From contig JBPFEG010000088.1 in assembly GCA_051061015.1 (NCBI GenBank), positions 334,454-398,453 of the forward strand: a stretch of 64,000 bases of DNA. Direction: 5' to 3'. The notes beneath the pieces are model-generated. The model was not told the DNA's origin and did not search any database. It worked only from the letters and a program-made list of their open reading frames with translations. The stretch is from Methylomicrobium sp051061015. GTDB lineage: Bacteria > Pseudomonadota > Gammaproteobacteria > Methylococcales > Methylomonadaceae. A program made the position numbers and the translations under genes. Position 1 is the stretch's first letter; each line of letters opens with the position of its first letter. Positions 1 through 8,860 of the stretch are shown here, piece after piece.

Positions 1-858
1 AAACAAAACCGCCGCAGCCTGATCTCTTTCAATCTGCTGGCCTCGGCCCAAGCGGGCGCGCAAACTGTCGACGAAGCGCCGGAAAGCCTGACTTCGAGCA
101 GCTACCCGTCGGTCAATTTCGGCAAATTTTATGCGCTGATCATCGGCAACAATAAATATACGAGCATGCCGACCCTGAACACTTCCGCGAATGATGCGAA
201 GGCGGTCGACGAAGTCTTGCGCTCGCGCTACGGCTTCAAGACGAAGCTATTGATCAACGCGAACCGGCACCAAATCATGACCGCGTTCAACGACCTGCGC
301 CAAAACCTGACCGACAAGGACAACCTGTTGATTTATTACGCAGGACACGGGGAGATCGACAAAAGCGATGAAAGTGCCTATTGGCTGCCGACCGACGCGG
401 AGCCGAACAATTCTGCGAACTGGCTGTCCAGCTTCAACGTGACCAAATACCTGAATGTGATCCCGGCCAAGCATATTCTGGTGATTGCGGACTCCTGTTA
501 TTCCGGCGCAATGACCCAGGGCGCGATTGTACGGCTGCCGAAAGACATGGCGGAAGACAAACGCGAAAAATGGCTCAAGTTCATGATGAACCGCAAAGCG
601 CGCACCGTGATGACCTCCGGCGGCGAGGAACCGGTGCTGGATTCCGGAGGCGGCAATCACTCGGTCTTTGCGAAGGCGCTATTGAACGCGCTGAAATCGA
701 ACAAAGGCATGATGGTCGATTACGAACTTTTCCGAATCGTTTCCGGACAAGTCAAAAAATCGGCATCAATGGTCGGCTTCCAGCAATCGCCTGAATATTC
801 CGCATTGCAGCATGCGGGCCATGAAGGCAGCCCGTTCTTTTTCGTCCCCAAAGGTTAA
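1..858 (+). CDS. Caspase-fold (peptidase C14) protein, 5' end outside the window
   Basis: The reading frame is open from base 1, so the N-terminus is missing. The visible 285 residues contain a caspase p20-like domain. It opens with the strand YALIIGNNKY at about 130-160 and has the catalytic His in YYAGHGE (codon at 346-348) and the catalytic Cys in DSCYSG (codon at 496-498). The small-subunit-like part runs to the stop. Caspase-like C14 proteins of bacteria are cysteine proteases that usually cut after a basic or acidic residue; the specificity cannot be read here. The gene lies 18 bp before a PpkA-like kinase gene on the same strand and next to a T6SS locus on the other strand, so a regulatory proteolysis role is possible but only inferred. 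The ATG at 166 is internal to the domain and not the true start. Confidence 0.85.
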   Translation, partial: KQNRRSLISFNLLASAQAGAQTVDEAPESLTSSSYPSVNFGKFYALIIGNNKYTSMPTLNTSANDAKAVDEVLRSRYGFKTKLLINANRHQIMTAFNDLRQNLTDKDNLLIYYAGHGEIDKSDESAYWLPTDAEPNNSANWLSSFNVTKYLNVIPAKHILVIADSCYSGAMTQGAIVRLPKDMAEDKREKWLKFMMNRKARTVMTSGGEEPVLDSGGGNHSVFAKALLNALKSNKGMMVDYELFRIVSGQVKKSASMVGFQQSPEYSALQHAGHEGSPFFFVPKG

Positions 859-876
859 CTGGATTTCGAGCCGTTT

Positions 877-2472
877 ATGAGTAATAAAAGCGCCGACGAT
901 AATGCCGATGACGTAACCCGGATTGCCCCGAGGTCGGCCGCAGCGCCAACGGGGGCGGCAGGAATGGACCAAAACCATGAGACGTCAATTCTCCATCCGG
1001 CCGCGGGCCAGCATCAGCCTGCGTCTGAGAATGACGCGACGATCGTAACCAGCCCCAAGACGAGCATCCCGCCGCCGGTTATCCCGAATGCTCCCGTGGA
1101 AGACGCCGAAACAATCGTCATCTCGACCCCGCGCACCGCGCAGCCAACCACTACGACAAGAACCCTGGGTTTTACCACAGACTCGTCCTCCGCCCCGCTG
1201 ACCGTCGGCTCGGTGATTAAAGACCGTTTCGTGATCCGCGAAGTGATCGGCTGCGGCGGGATGGGTACCGTGTTCCGGGCGACCGATTTACGCCGTCAGG
1301 AGGCGCAGGACGAAGCCCCGGATGTCGCAATCAAGGTCTTGAATGAAGAATTCCGCGAAGACCCGGAGCTGTTTATTGCGCTGCAACGGGAAACCAAGAA
1401 AACCCAGCAGCTGGCCCACCCGAACATCGTCACCGTTTACGACTTCGACCGTGACGGCAATAACGTGTTCATGGTGATGGAAGTGCTCGAAGGCCAGTCG
1501 CTCAGGCAATATATACGCGAACATGCGCCTAACGGACTGCCTTTCAAGAAAGCCTGGCCGATCATCAAAGGCCTGGCGCTGGCGCTCGCTTATGCGCACA
1601 AGCGCAACATCATTCATTCGGACTTCAAGCCCGGCAACGTATTCGTCATGAAGGACGGCGATGTCAAAGTGCTCGACTTCGGCATCGCCTGCGCGGCGAC
1701 CCGCACAGACGCCACCCATGACAAAACCGTTTTTAACGCCCGGGATTTGGGCGCGCTGACGCCCGAATACGCGAGCCTCGAAATGTTCGAAAATCAGCCG
1801 CCGGACCCGCGCGACGACATCTATGCCCTCGGCTGCGTCGCCTACGAACTGTTGACCGGCAAGCATCCGTTCGGCAAGATCGCTGCGCCGAAAGCCTGCG
1901 AAGTGAACCTGCAACCGCCCGCGATTCCGGGACTGAAGCGGCGGCACTGGAATGCGCTGACCCATGCGCTCGCTTTCAAAAAAGAGCAGCGCACCCCTTC
2001 GGTTTACCAATTCATCCATGAAATCGAACCGCGTTCGGTGATGCCGAAAATCATGGCCGGCATCACGGCATTGGCGCTGCTCAGCGCGGCCGGCGCCTAT
2101 GTCTATCTGTATTACAATGTAGATCCGTTGGCCGATAAGGTGATCGCCCTGACCCCCGAACAGGAACTCAAGATCAAGGATCTGTTGGAACTCGCACAGA
2201 TTCATTACGATGTCGGCTTCATTACCGCCCCTTCCGGCAGTAATGCGCTATGGGCTTATCGTCAGGTGCTCGAAATCGACCCTTACAATAAAGCCGCGAA
2301 GGCCGGACTCGAAAAAATCGCGAATCTGTCCGAGCAACAGGCGGAAGAGTTGTTCGAACAGAACAATATCACCGGCAGTCTGGCCAAGATCGAAGAAGGG
2401 CTCGAAGCGGTGCCGAAACATGACGGTTTGTTGGCCTTGAAAAAACAGATTATGGAAGTGGAAGGTCGGTAA
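877..2472 (+). CDS. ppkA: Transmembrane Ser/Thr protein kinase, PpkA-like
   Basis: This is a 531-residue Hanks-type kinase. A Pro/Thr-rich disordered N-terminus (1-110) precedes the kinase domain (about 115-385). Visible motifs are the glycine loop GCGGMG (125-130), VAIK with Lys153, HSDFKPGN with catalytic Asp249, and DFG (267-269). Ser248 stands where RD kinases have Arg, so it is a non-RD kinase. One membrane helix (about 392-413) is followed by a TPR-like C-terminal region of about 115 residues, presumably periplasmic. In T6SS loci, PpkA kinases phosphorylate FHA proteins (Fha/TagH) and are opposed by PppA. Both partners are encoded here (15104-16666 and 7220-8860), which supports this assignment. 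The gene diverges from the T6SS operon. The symbol is inferred from domain content and context, not sequence identity. Confidence 0.85.
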   Translation: MSNKSADDNADDVTRIAPRSAAAPTGAAGMDQNHETSILHPAAGQHQPASENDATIVTSPKTSIPPPVIPNAPVEDAETIVISTPRTAQPTTTTRTLGFTTDSSSAPLTVGSVIKDRFVIREVIGCGGMGTVFRATDLRRQEAQDEAPDVAIKVLNEEFREDPELFIALQRETKKTQQLAHPNIVTVYDFDRDGNNVFMVMEVLEGQSLRQYIREHAPNGLPFKKAWPIIKGLALALAYAHKRNIIHSDFKPGNVFVMKDGDVKVLDFGIACAATRTDATHDKTVFNARDLGALTPEYASLEMFENQPPDPRDDIYALGCVAYELLTGKHPFGKIAAPKACEVNLQPPAIPGLKRRHWNALTHALAFKKEQRTPSVYQFIHEIEPRSVMPKIMAGITALALLSAAGAYVYLYYNVDPLADKVIALTPEQELKIKDLLELAQIHYDVGFITAPSGSNALWAYRQVLEIDPYNKAAKAGLEKIANLSEQQAEELFEQNNITGSLAKIEEGLEAVPKHDGLLALKKQIMEVEGR

Positions 2473-2495
2473 TAGCATTCTCGCTCCATAAAGGC

Positions 2496-3311
2496 GTGAG
2501 ACGATGTCCTGTCCTGCTTTGCTGTTTGGCGCTGTGGCTGGCCGGTTGCGCCGCCCCGGAAATCCGTCTGGACCGGGAGGCCGAACGCCTGAATTTGACC
2601 CGGACCGTCGTGAAGGGAACCGATTTTCTGCACGTGGCCTATTTCAATCATCCGGCACAGGCCCGGAACGGCGAGCTGCACGTGTACCTGGACGGCGACG
2701 GTTCGCCCTGGATTCGTCACCGCTGGATTTCGGATAATCCGACGCCCCGCAATCCACTCGTACTCAACCTGATCGGGATGGACCCGGTACCGTCTGTTTA
2801 CCTGGGCCGCCCCTGCTATCACGGTTTCGGTAACCAGCCGCCCTGCACGCCCGAGCTATGGACCGATCGCCGCTATTCGAAGATCGTGATCGACTCGATG
2901 ACCGCCGCCTTACAAAGGCTTTTCGAATCCTTCCACCCGCATAAAATTGTATTGATCGGTTTCAGCGGAGGCGGCGCATTGGCGATGCTGATCGCTGAAC
3001 ACCTGGATAAGATAGACGGCATCGTAACGGTGGCCGGCAACCTGAATCACAAAGCCTGGACGGACCGTCATCGCTATTCGCCGCTGACCGGTTCTGAAAA
3101 TCCTGCAATGCACCCGCCTCTACCCGGCAGGATTTTTCAACTGCATCTGGCCGGGGAAAAAGACACGAATATTCCGCCGGACCTGGTCCGCCCCGCCGTA
3201 CTGCGTCAACCAACGGCAAAGCTAATGGTGATGCCCGATGCGGATCATGACTGTTGCTGGGAAAAGCATTGGCCGTACGTACTCGAAATGATCAAAATCC
3301 GCCGGCATTGA
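2496..3311 (+). CDS. Lipoprotein with alpha/beta-hydrolase fold
   Basis: The 271-residue product has a lipoprotein signal (hydrophobic stretch ending in the lipobox LAGC, about residues 15-18), so it is likely anchored in the envelope. The nucleophile elbow GFSGGG (about 152-157) fits the GxSxG of alpha/beta-hydrolases, and a late Asp-x-Asp-His (PDADHDCC, near 250) can supply the His. The substrate is not visible; esterase or lipase activity is a guess. The frame opens with GTG at 2496, since no in-frame ATG precedes the signal peptide. It follows the kinase gene by 23 bp and probably shares its transcript. Because T6SS loci often carry lipases, an envelope-located lipase or a self-protection role is imaginable but unproven. 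Confidence 0.75.
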   Translation: MRRCPVLLCCLALWLAGCAAPEIRLDREAERLNLTRTVVKGTDFLHVAYFNHPAQARNGELHVYLDGDGSPWIRHRWISDNPTPRNPLVLNLIGMDPVPSVYLGRPCYHGFGNQPPCTPELWTDRRYSKIVIDSMTAALQRLFESFHPHKIVLIGFSGGGALAMLIAEHLDKIDGIVTVAGNLNHKAWTDRHRYSPLTGSENPAMHPPLPGRIFQLHLAGEKDTNIPPDLVRPAVLRQPTAKLMVMPDADHDCCWEKHWPYVLEMIKIRRH

Positions 3312-3350
3312 TAATTATCTTCCGAGACAGATCGGATTATGCGAGGGGTT

Positions 3351-3902
3351 CTACCATCCGAAGATCGAACCGACTTGTGCAACGGTAAGGATGCGAATAC
3401 CAGATCGACATACAAGAGGAGCTTGGCGCCAACGCCCTGCAAGTTCAGCAAACTTTTCGCTGTGAGGCACAGCAACCGCCAGTGCGGCATTCTCGGGTAA
3501 TTCTTCAATGGTAAGCAATTGACCAAGAGCCTCACGCAACAATGAATACTCGGAGGAGGATTTCGAGCGCGTGAGTGGTCCTTTCTTTGCCTCGGCCACA
3601 AACAGAATCCCTCCGGGAAGGGTTGCGACAACATCACCCTTACCTGACTGTGAGTGAATTTCGATTACACCATTGATTAGTGGATGACGATACTCGGCCT
3701 GCCAACGGCCGTCTAAGGCGCTCTCCCAGCCCAAACCAGGCAAAAAGTGGCAGATATCGAAATGGATGGTTTCGCCAGTACGGACTTGCGCGCCATCAAT
3801 TGCAACAGATACCCGGTCAACTGCAGAGCGGCAAGAAAGCAAGTCAATGGCAAGACGCAGGCTGACTTCTGCCTCCGGCATGCGGGATGAGCATGTGGTC
3901 AT
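3351..3902 (-). CDS. Small PD-(D/E)xK nuclease-like protein at the distal end of the T6SS operon
   Basis: I do not recognise the 183-residue product by name. Residues 87-107 show a pattern typical of the restriction-endonuclease-like fold: GKGD (Asp90), a short hydrophobic hairpin, then VAEAKKG with Glu104 and Lys106, which is the D-x(n)-E-x-K core. A helical, charged segment follows. There is no signal peptide or membrane helix. The gene starts 5 bp after the stop of the FHA-transglycosylase gene on the same strand, so it is probably cotranscribed as the last gene of the operon. It could be a DNA-processing enzyme, a nuclease effector or an inactive adaptor; only the motif supports nuclease. 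Confidence 0.55.
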   Translation of the reverse strand: MTTCSSRMPEAEVSLRLAIDLLSCRSAVDRVSVAIDGAQVRTGETIHFDICHFLPGLGWESALDGRWQAEYRHPLINGVIEIHSQSGKGDVVATLPGGILFVAEAKKGPLTRSKSSSEYSLLREALGQLLTIEELPENAALAVAVPHSEKFAELAGRWRQAPLVCRSGIRILTVAQVGSIFGW

Positions 3903-3907
3903 GTGGC

Positions 3908-5587
3908 TTAACCTGATTTAGCCGCAGACAACAACGGTGGGGCAAACTTGAAACCAAAATACTTTGGATCTTCTCCGATTACTGCGGCTGAAAAAATGTA
4001 GAAAACGTAATCGTAAGTCTCTTTCGGAATCTGGTACTGCTGGATGAATTTCCAGAAATTCTTGTCGCGCGGATTATCCGGCATCTTCTTGATCATCTCC
4101 CTAACCCGGTTTTGCCCGTAGTTATAGCTCGCCATCACCAGTAATCCGGAGGCCTGCGCTTCTGTGCTGTAGATCAGCTTCAAATATTTGGCTCCGGCGC
4201 GAGTCGCCTGGTTGAAGTCGAAACGCTGGTCCTGCTCATCGTATTCTCTCGTTGCCGCCAGCGGACCGGATTTCAACCCGAAATCCTCGGCGGTCGACGC
4301 CAGCAACTGCCAGGCGCCTTTGGCGATCCCGAAATGGGTCTCGGGGCCGATCGCTCTCGTATCGTAGTTGCTTTCCTGCAGCGGCAGATAAATGAAATGC
4401 AACGGCAAACCCTCCTTCTCCAGGGCGGCAAGGACCTTCTGCGCAAAACCGTTGCCCTCGAGCATCGCCATCGCCTGTTGCATTCTCGATGAGGACTGCC
4501 AGTACTTGATATAACGCCTGACTTCTTCGACGAAGTCCTCGGGCAGTTCCAGTTCGCTCTCGCCGAACTCCCTGGCGACTCTGACGATCAATTCCTCTTC
4601 GTAACGCGCCGCACTCGGGAAATGGATGCGTAAGGATTCCGCTTCCTCGATATATTCCTGGTATTTGGCTTTCATACCCTGCAACCGTTTGCGCTCCTGC
4701 GCCAGCCGCCTGCTTTCCGCGGCGATTTTTTCCTGCTCGGCCTTGATGCGTTCCTGTTCAGCCTTCAGTTTTTCCTGGGCGACGGTCTTGATTGTCTGTT
4801 CGAGCACTTCCGCGCTGCTTTCAATCATGATCTCGGCGCGCGACAGACTGACTTCCAGAGTTTTGATATCGTAAAACAAATCGATTGCCAGTGTGCGGGC
4901 ATTGGACAGGGCGATGCGCTGATAGGTCACCATCCCGGCCGCCGCCAATAACAGCACGGCCAAAACCGAGATCCATTTGTTGTATTTCCTGCTTCGGATT
5001 ACCCGGTCCTCGCGAATCAGCGTCCGTACCATGCGGGTGTATTCGCCGGCATCCTCGGCTTCCTCCTGGGACATCAGCCGATCTCTGACCGCCTCCTTGG
5101 AAATAGGGCGTTTTTCCGCCGCTTGCTGGGTCAGTGTGATCGGGGAAGGAAGTTGTACCGGCAGCACGGGCATTTCGCGAGGCGTGGAGGCATTGGCCGG
5201 CTCACGGCCTACCGCCTGTATTTTCAGAAAAACTCCCGCATTGCCCAACCGCACCAGAGCAGGCACCATCAATTTGGCTTTTTGCTCCACCCGCCGTTCA
5301 CTAACAAAGACCCCGTTCGCGCTATTCAGGTCGGCAATCCACCATTCGCCCTGCTCCCGTTTCACTTCGAGATGATGGCGGCTGATGTCCCCGTTATCCA
5401 GTACGACCGAATTGTCGTGCGCGCGTCCGGCGGTGAAACCCTCGGTAAAAAAATAGTCTTTTAACGTTTTCCCGTCGCTATCCTGGACAAAGACCTGCAA
5501 CCCGGCACGCACTATCACGGTCCGGTCGGAGTCCTGCTCAGTGTGCGGCGGAGCGGGCGCCTTAAAAAGGGTTTTATCGTCCTGCAT
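3908..5587 (-). CDS. FHA domain - transmembrane - coiled coil - lytic transglycosylase fusion
   Basis: The 559-residue protein joins parts that are normally separate. An FHA phosphothreonine-binding domain (about 30-125) shows GR at 54-55, SRHH at 69-72 and NGV at 91-93. A single membrane helix lies near 205-221 (ISVLAVLLLAAAGMV). A long charged coiled coil spans about 255-325. The C-terminal 180 residues form a MltD/Slt-type lytic transglycosylase domain: LPLQESNYD with putative catalytic Glu405, GAWQLLASTAEDFGL and a later SYNYG. Predicted topology puts FHA in the cytoplasm and the transglycosylase in the periplasm. Such an enzyme could open peptidoglycan for T6SS assembly under control of the PpkA/PppA switch encoded nearby. 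The function is inferred; the domain order is directly visible. Confidence 0.85.
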   Translation of the reverse strand: MQDDKTLFKAPAPPHTEQDSDRTVIVRAGLQVFVQDSDGKTLKDYFFTEGFTAGRAHDNSVVLDNGDISRHHLEVKREQGEWWIADLNSANGVFVSERRVEQKAKLMVPALVRLGNAGVFLKIQAVGREPANASTPREMPVLPVQLPSPITLTQQAAEKRPISKEAVRDRLMSQEEAEDAGEYTRMVRTLIREDRVIRSRKYNKWISVLAVLLLAAAGMVTYQRIALSNARTLAIDLFYDIKTLEVSLSRAEIMIESSAEVLEQTIKTVAQEKLKAEQERIKAEQEKIAAESRRLAQERKRLQGMKAKYQEYIEEAESLRIHFPSAARYEEELIVRVAREFGESELELPEDFVEEVRRYIKYWQSSSRMQQAMAMLEGNGFAQKVLAALEKEGLPLHFIYLPLQESNYDTRAIGPETHFGIAKGAWQLLASTAEDFGLKSGPLAATREYDEQDQRFDFNQATRAGAKYLKLIYSTEAQASGLLVMASYNYGQNRVREMIKKMPDNPRDKNFWKFIQQYQIPKETYDYVFYIFSAAVIGEDPKYFGFKFAPPLLSAAKSG

Positions 5588-5705
5588 CGAATTCGCCAGG
5601 TTGGCTTAATGAAGACTTTATGAAGACGTTCAAAGGAAATTCTCTCGCCGACGAAAGCCAGGCATTATATAAACTTTATTTTCGATCAAACCGACCGGGC
5701 TTATC

Positions 5706-7148
5706 TCAATCAGACCAAAAGCCGCGCAGGGCAGCGACCGGATCGGCGAGCGATTGAAATCTTGCCAAGCGCGCTATATTGCCATTGCGATGACTCAGGA
5801 AAGGCATGATGCCGAGGCACATAATTTTGTCCATTGCCCGATCGTTCAAATACACTTCCGCGCTGGGCAAAAGCTTGGCACCGTCATCCTGCTTCAGGAT
5901 ATAGGCGGGTAAATCGTGGATTTCCAGGTCATCGCCCGGCAGCATTGCATCGCCCCGCTCGAGATAGGAGCGCCCCAGCAGCAATGCGCAGAAAAAAGCC
6001 GGATTGCCCCATAAAAAATCCTCATGAGAATAAGGCGGCACCGCCTCCTCAAACGCAAAAGACTCGAGCGGATCGGAATCTCGCCCGTACGGCAGGCGCA
6101 GCAGGATACGGGGCAACACCAATCCGATCCATGGTGCGAGTGGGGTCTGCCGGAATGCGGCCCAACGCTTTTCCGCATCAGGCGGCATTCCCGGCCAATC
6201 ATGAGGATCCGGCGATTCGGCCAGTGCGCGGCAGCCTAGAAGCCCGGGATCGGCCGCGGCGATAAAGGGTCCACCGGCCTGGGAAGCCAACAGGCCGCAC
6301 GCCGCCAGCATGGCAATGTCCTCAGGCCCACTGCCGAAAGTAAAGTTGCCGATCACGAGAGACCAGGGTTTCCCGCCGAAGGTGCCAACGTTTTGTCCGA
6401 CTAACAGGCGATATAGAGCGGAACCGCTCAGGTTTTCGGCTGCGGCATTGACCTCGCCATATAATTCATCTTTGCCGATATCCAATAGATGCAACGAAAG
6501 GTTTTCCCCTGTCTCGAGATTCGAAACCAGGGTCCACAGCGCTCTCCAGATCGCTTCGAGCGCCTGAAAATCCGGCTGATGCAATAGCTTCCGCATTTTC
6601 GCGCCCAACGCCTCGTCCACCGCTTTGAGATAGATGTCCTTATAGGGTGGAGGATCGGGTACGATATACTGAGCGACGAGCCTTCCGATCGTGTTGGCGG
6701 TAACCGATTTGACCCGATCCTCGTGGGAACCGGTAGAATGAACGGCGCTTCCGCCGAGCAGGCGGGCAAAGGTTGCCTGATCGTCTTCGGCTTTGGACGG
6801 AGCCTGTTCGGCTGCCGGATCCTCTACCGCAACCTGCATCAAACTGCGCAATTCCTCCGCAGCCTGTGAGAAGGTCGCGTCCGCGTTCAGTCGCTCCCTG
6901 ATTCGAGCAAGACCTTGGAATATTTCGAGATTTTGGAATAGTGCATCCGGATGGAAGTCTTCCATCTGCCGGAACGCCAGCTCCACATCGGTATCCAGGC
7001 GCAAACGCAGGCGCGGAGCGATCCGCGCCATTACCGCGTCGAAATTATTGATATCTATCCGGTGAATGACGTGCTCGCCAAAGGCTTGCCGCACCGCTAC
7101 CCTTTGAATGCCTTTCCCGCTGAAATCACCCAGAATTAGAATGCGCAT
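5706..7148 (-). CDS. Fused TssB-like/TssC-like T6SS sheath paralogue
   Basis: The 480-residue product resembles a TssB N-terminus joined to a shortened TssC. Residues 1-110 contain TssB-type signatures (LILGDFSGKG, HRIDINNFDAVMARI, MEDFHPDALF). From about residue 195 TssC-type signatures follow (HQPDFQALEAIWRALW, GTFGGKPWSLVIG, RLPYGRDSDP, and FLWGNPAF). A canonical tssB/tssC pair also exists (31372-33398), so this is an additional copy. Canonical TssC has about 495 residues, so the TssC half here is cut down by roughly 200. It could cap, template or tune the sheath, or be an accessory without polymerising activity. It lies between tagF-pppA (gap 71 bp) and the FHA-transglycosylase gene (gap 118 bp). 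Confidence 0.8.
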   Translation of the reverse strand: MRILILGDFSGKGIQRVAVRQAFGEHVIHRIDINNFDAVMARIAPRLRLRLDTDVELAFRQMEDFHPDALFQNLEIFQGLARIRERLNADATFSQAAEELRSLMQVAVEDPAAEQAPSKAEDDQATFARLLGGSAVHSTGSHEDRVKSVTANTIGRLVAQYIVPDPPPYKDIYLKAVDEALGAKMRKLLHQPDFQALEAIWRALWTLVSNLETGENLSLHLLDIGKDELYGEVNAAAENLSGSALYRLLVGQNVGTFGGKPWSLVIGNFTFGSGPEDIAMLAACGLLASQAGGPFIAAADPGLLGCRALAESPDPHDWPGMPPDAEKRWAAFRQTPLAPWIGLVLPRILLRLPYGRDSDPLESFAFEEAVPPYSHEDFLWGNPAFFCALLLGRSYLERGDAMLPGDDLEIHDLPAYILKQDDGAKLLPSAEVYLNDRAMDKIMCLGIMPFLSHRNGNIARLARFQSLADPVAALRGFWSD

Positions 7149-7219
7149 CGGCTTGCTCTAAAATTCATCATGAACACCCACGTTGATCGAATGCCTTAAA
7201 TGCTTTCTTAAAGAGTTTT

Positions 7220-8860
7220 TCAAAGTCTTTCCCACACAACCGATACCGCGATTACCGAAATATTATCCCGGCCCCCTCTCATTTCCGCCTCACGAACCAG
7301 ATTTTGCACAATAGCGTCGGGAGAAGCCGCACTGCAAAAAGCGGCGATTTCTGCATCGGCAAGTTCTTTGATCAAACCGTCGCTGCACAAAATAAACAGA
7401 TCCCGGTCGGCGATTTCGCCTCGCCCGATGTCAATCTCCAAAAGCTCATCCGCTCCAACCGCACGCGTAATCACATTCTCATGGACCGGAACAGCTGATG
7501 CCTCGGAGGCTGCATGCCCGCTACCGTTCAATGTCGACGATAGCGAATGATCCTGGGTCAACTGCTCGAGAATCCCTTGCCGGTACCGATACAATCGGCT
7601 GTCGCCTGCCCACAGATAGCGGAACTGCATGCCGGATATCAGCAACACCACAATCGTGCTGCCGATGATCTGGCTATTGCCGCGTCTATCGGCCATGTCG
7701 AGCAGATCACTATTGACCGACTGCAAGCATGCCTCGACCTGTTCCTGATACCGGTCAATATTATTTTGGTCGGGCATCTTTGCCAAGGCTGATACCAAAG
7801 CTTGGCTCGCGACATCCCCTGCGCTGTGCCCGCCCATTCCGTCGGCAACCGCCCATATTCCGGCATCTCGCCTCTCCAGAATCGCGTCTTCATTGAGCTT
7901 ACGCCGCATCCCGACGACACTCAGCCCGGCGCTTTCCGTCACCCATTTCCCGTCCGGTAACTCTAACTGGGCACGCTTCTCCCTGCCAAGAGTAATCTCA
8001 TCGTCATCCCGAACCGGGTAATCCGTACGCCGTCCATTCGGAAAAGCGCCAGACCCGGCCGCCTGTTGCGGAGCCGTGCCGTCTCTTCTATCTAAATTCC
8101 CGGACAGGCCGATGACAACGTTGGACAAGTTCCACTGGCGATTCGGCCATACGCCATTCAGAAACCCGACAAAGGCATCCACCGGCGGCATTCCGTCGCA
8201 AAGCAAAAAGGAGGTCTCTGACTTTTCAAGCGCGGTTGACCGCCAGTAACTGCACCGCTCCAAAAAGCGGCCGCCCAACTGGCTCCCAATTTCACGCAAG
8301 GCTTGGGGCGTATCAGCGGTGGTGTCGAGGCGGAAATTAAACGCCTGACGAACTGAGGCGGTATCACGTCCCGGCTGACCATAGGGAATCGGCCGCCCTG
8401 AAACGAATTCGCCAACCCGCAGGCGCTCCAACCGCGCATCAAAACTGTCTAGGTCGAAATCATAGTCGAGCGAAAACAGGGCCAGACGCGACAGTGCCTC
8501 GAACCAGCCGCAATCGGGTTCGAACAGATCGGTCAACGGCCAATGGGTGACTTTTGCGACCAACGTCAACGGGAAATACCGCCCGACCCGGTCGACGCTC
8601 GGCATCATTACGCCGGCCCAGGCGTCGTTCCCGCACAGTCCTGCCGGCAAGGCGAACTGCCAGATCGGGCTGACCAGAAAGATGTCCAGCCAGGCTGGCC
8701 CCAATTGCTCATGGCTGGCGAGCAAACCGGCCTGCAGCCATTGGTCCCAGGGTTCGATAAACTGCCGCGGCAAACGCCGGGACAAAAAGTCGCCGTGGCT
8801 CGGGATTTTGCCGTAAAAGCCTGGCACGGATTGCGGCTGAATCACAAACCTTCCGGGCAA
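7220..8860 (-). CDS. tagF-pppA: TagF-PppA fusion: T6SS repressor domain plus PP2C phosphatase
   Basis: Residues 1-230 are a TagF domain (GFYGKIPSHGDFLSRRLP near 14-31, then WLDIFLVSPIWQFAL and GVMMPSVDRVGRYFPL), a posttranslational repressor of T6SS. Residues about 310-546 are a PP2C-type Mn/Mg-dependent phosphatase: WAVADGMGGHSAGD (metal Asp340), WAGDSRLYRY, LCSDGL and RDNISVI. The phosphatase reverses PpkA phosphorylation of FHA proteins. A fusion of the two is known from other bacteria and couples both brakes in one polypeptide. The start overlaps the end of tssM by 19 bp, showing translational coupling. Confidence 0.92.
   Translation of the reverse strand: MPGRFVIQPQSVPGFYGKIPSHGDFLSRRLPRQFIEPWDQWLQAGLLASHEQLGPAWLDIFLVSPIWQFALPAGLCGNDAWAGVMMPSVDRVGRYFPLTLVAKVTHWPLTDLFEPDCGWFEALSRLALFSLDYDFDLDSFDARLERLRVGEFVSGRPIPYGQPGRDTASVRQAFNFRLDTTADTPQALREIGSQLGGRFLERCSYWRSTALEKSETSFLLCDGMPPVDAFVGFLNGVWPNRQWNLSNVVIGLSGNLDRRDGTAPQQAAGSGAFPNGRRTDYPVRDDDEITLGREKRAQLELPDGKWVTESAGLSVVGMRRKLNEDAILERRDAGIWAVADGMGGHSAGDVASQALVSALAKMPDQNNIDRYQEQVEACLQSVNSDLLDMADRRGNSQIIGSTIVVLLISGMQFRYLWAGDSRLYRYRQGILEQLTQDHSLSSTLNGSGHAASEASAVPVHENVITRAVGADELLEIDIGRGEIADRDLFILCSDGLIKELADAEIAAFCSAASPDAIVQNLVREAEMRGGRDNISVIAVSVVWERL

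Noticed and set aside
1288..2205. 305-codon open frame on the - strand inside the kinase gene
   Set aside because: It is antisense to the kinase gene with clear motifs, has no domain and arises from high G+C codon use.
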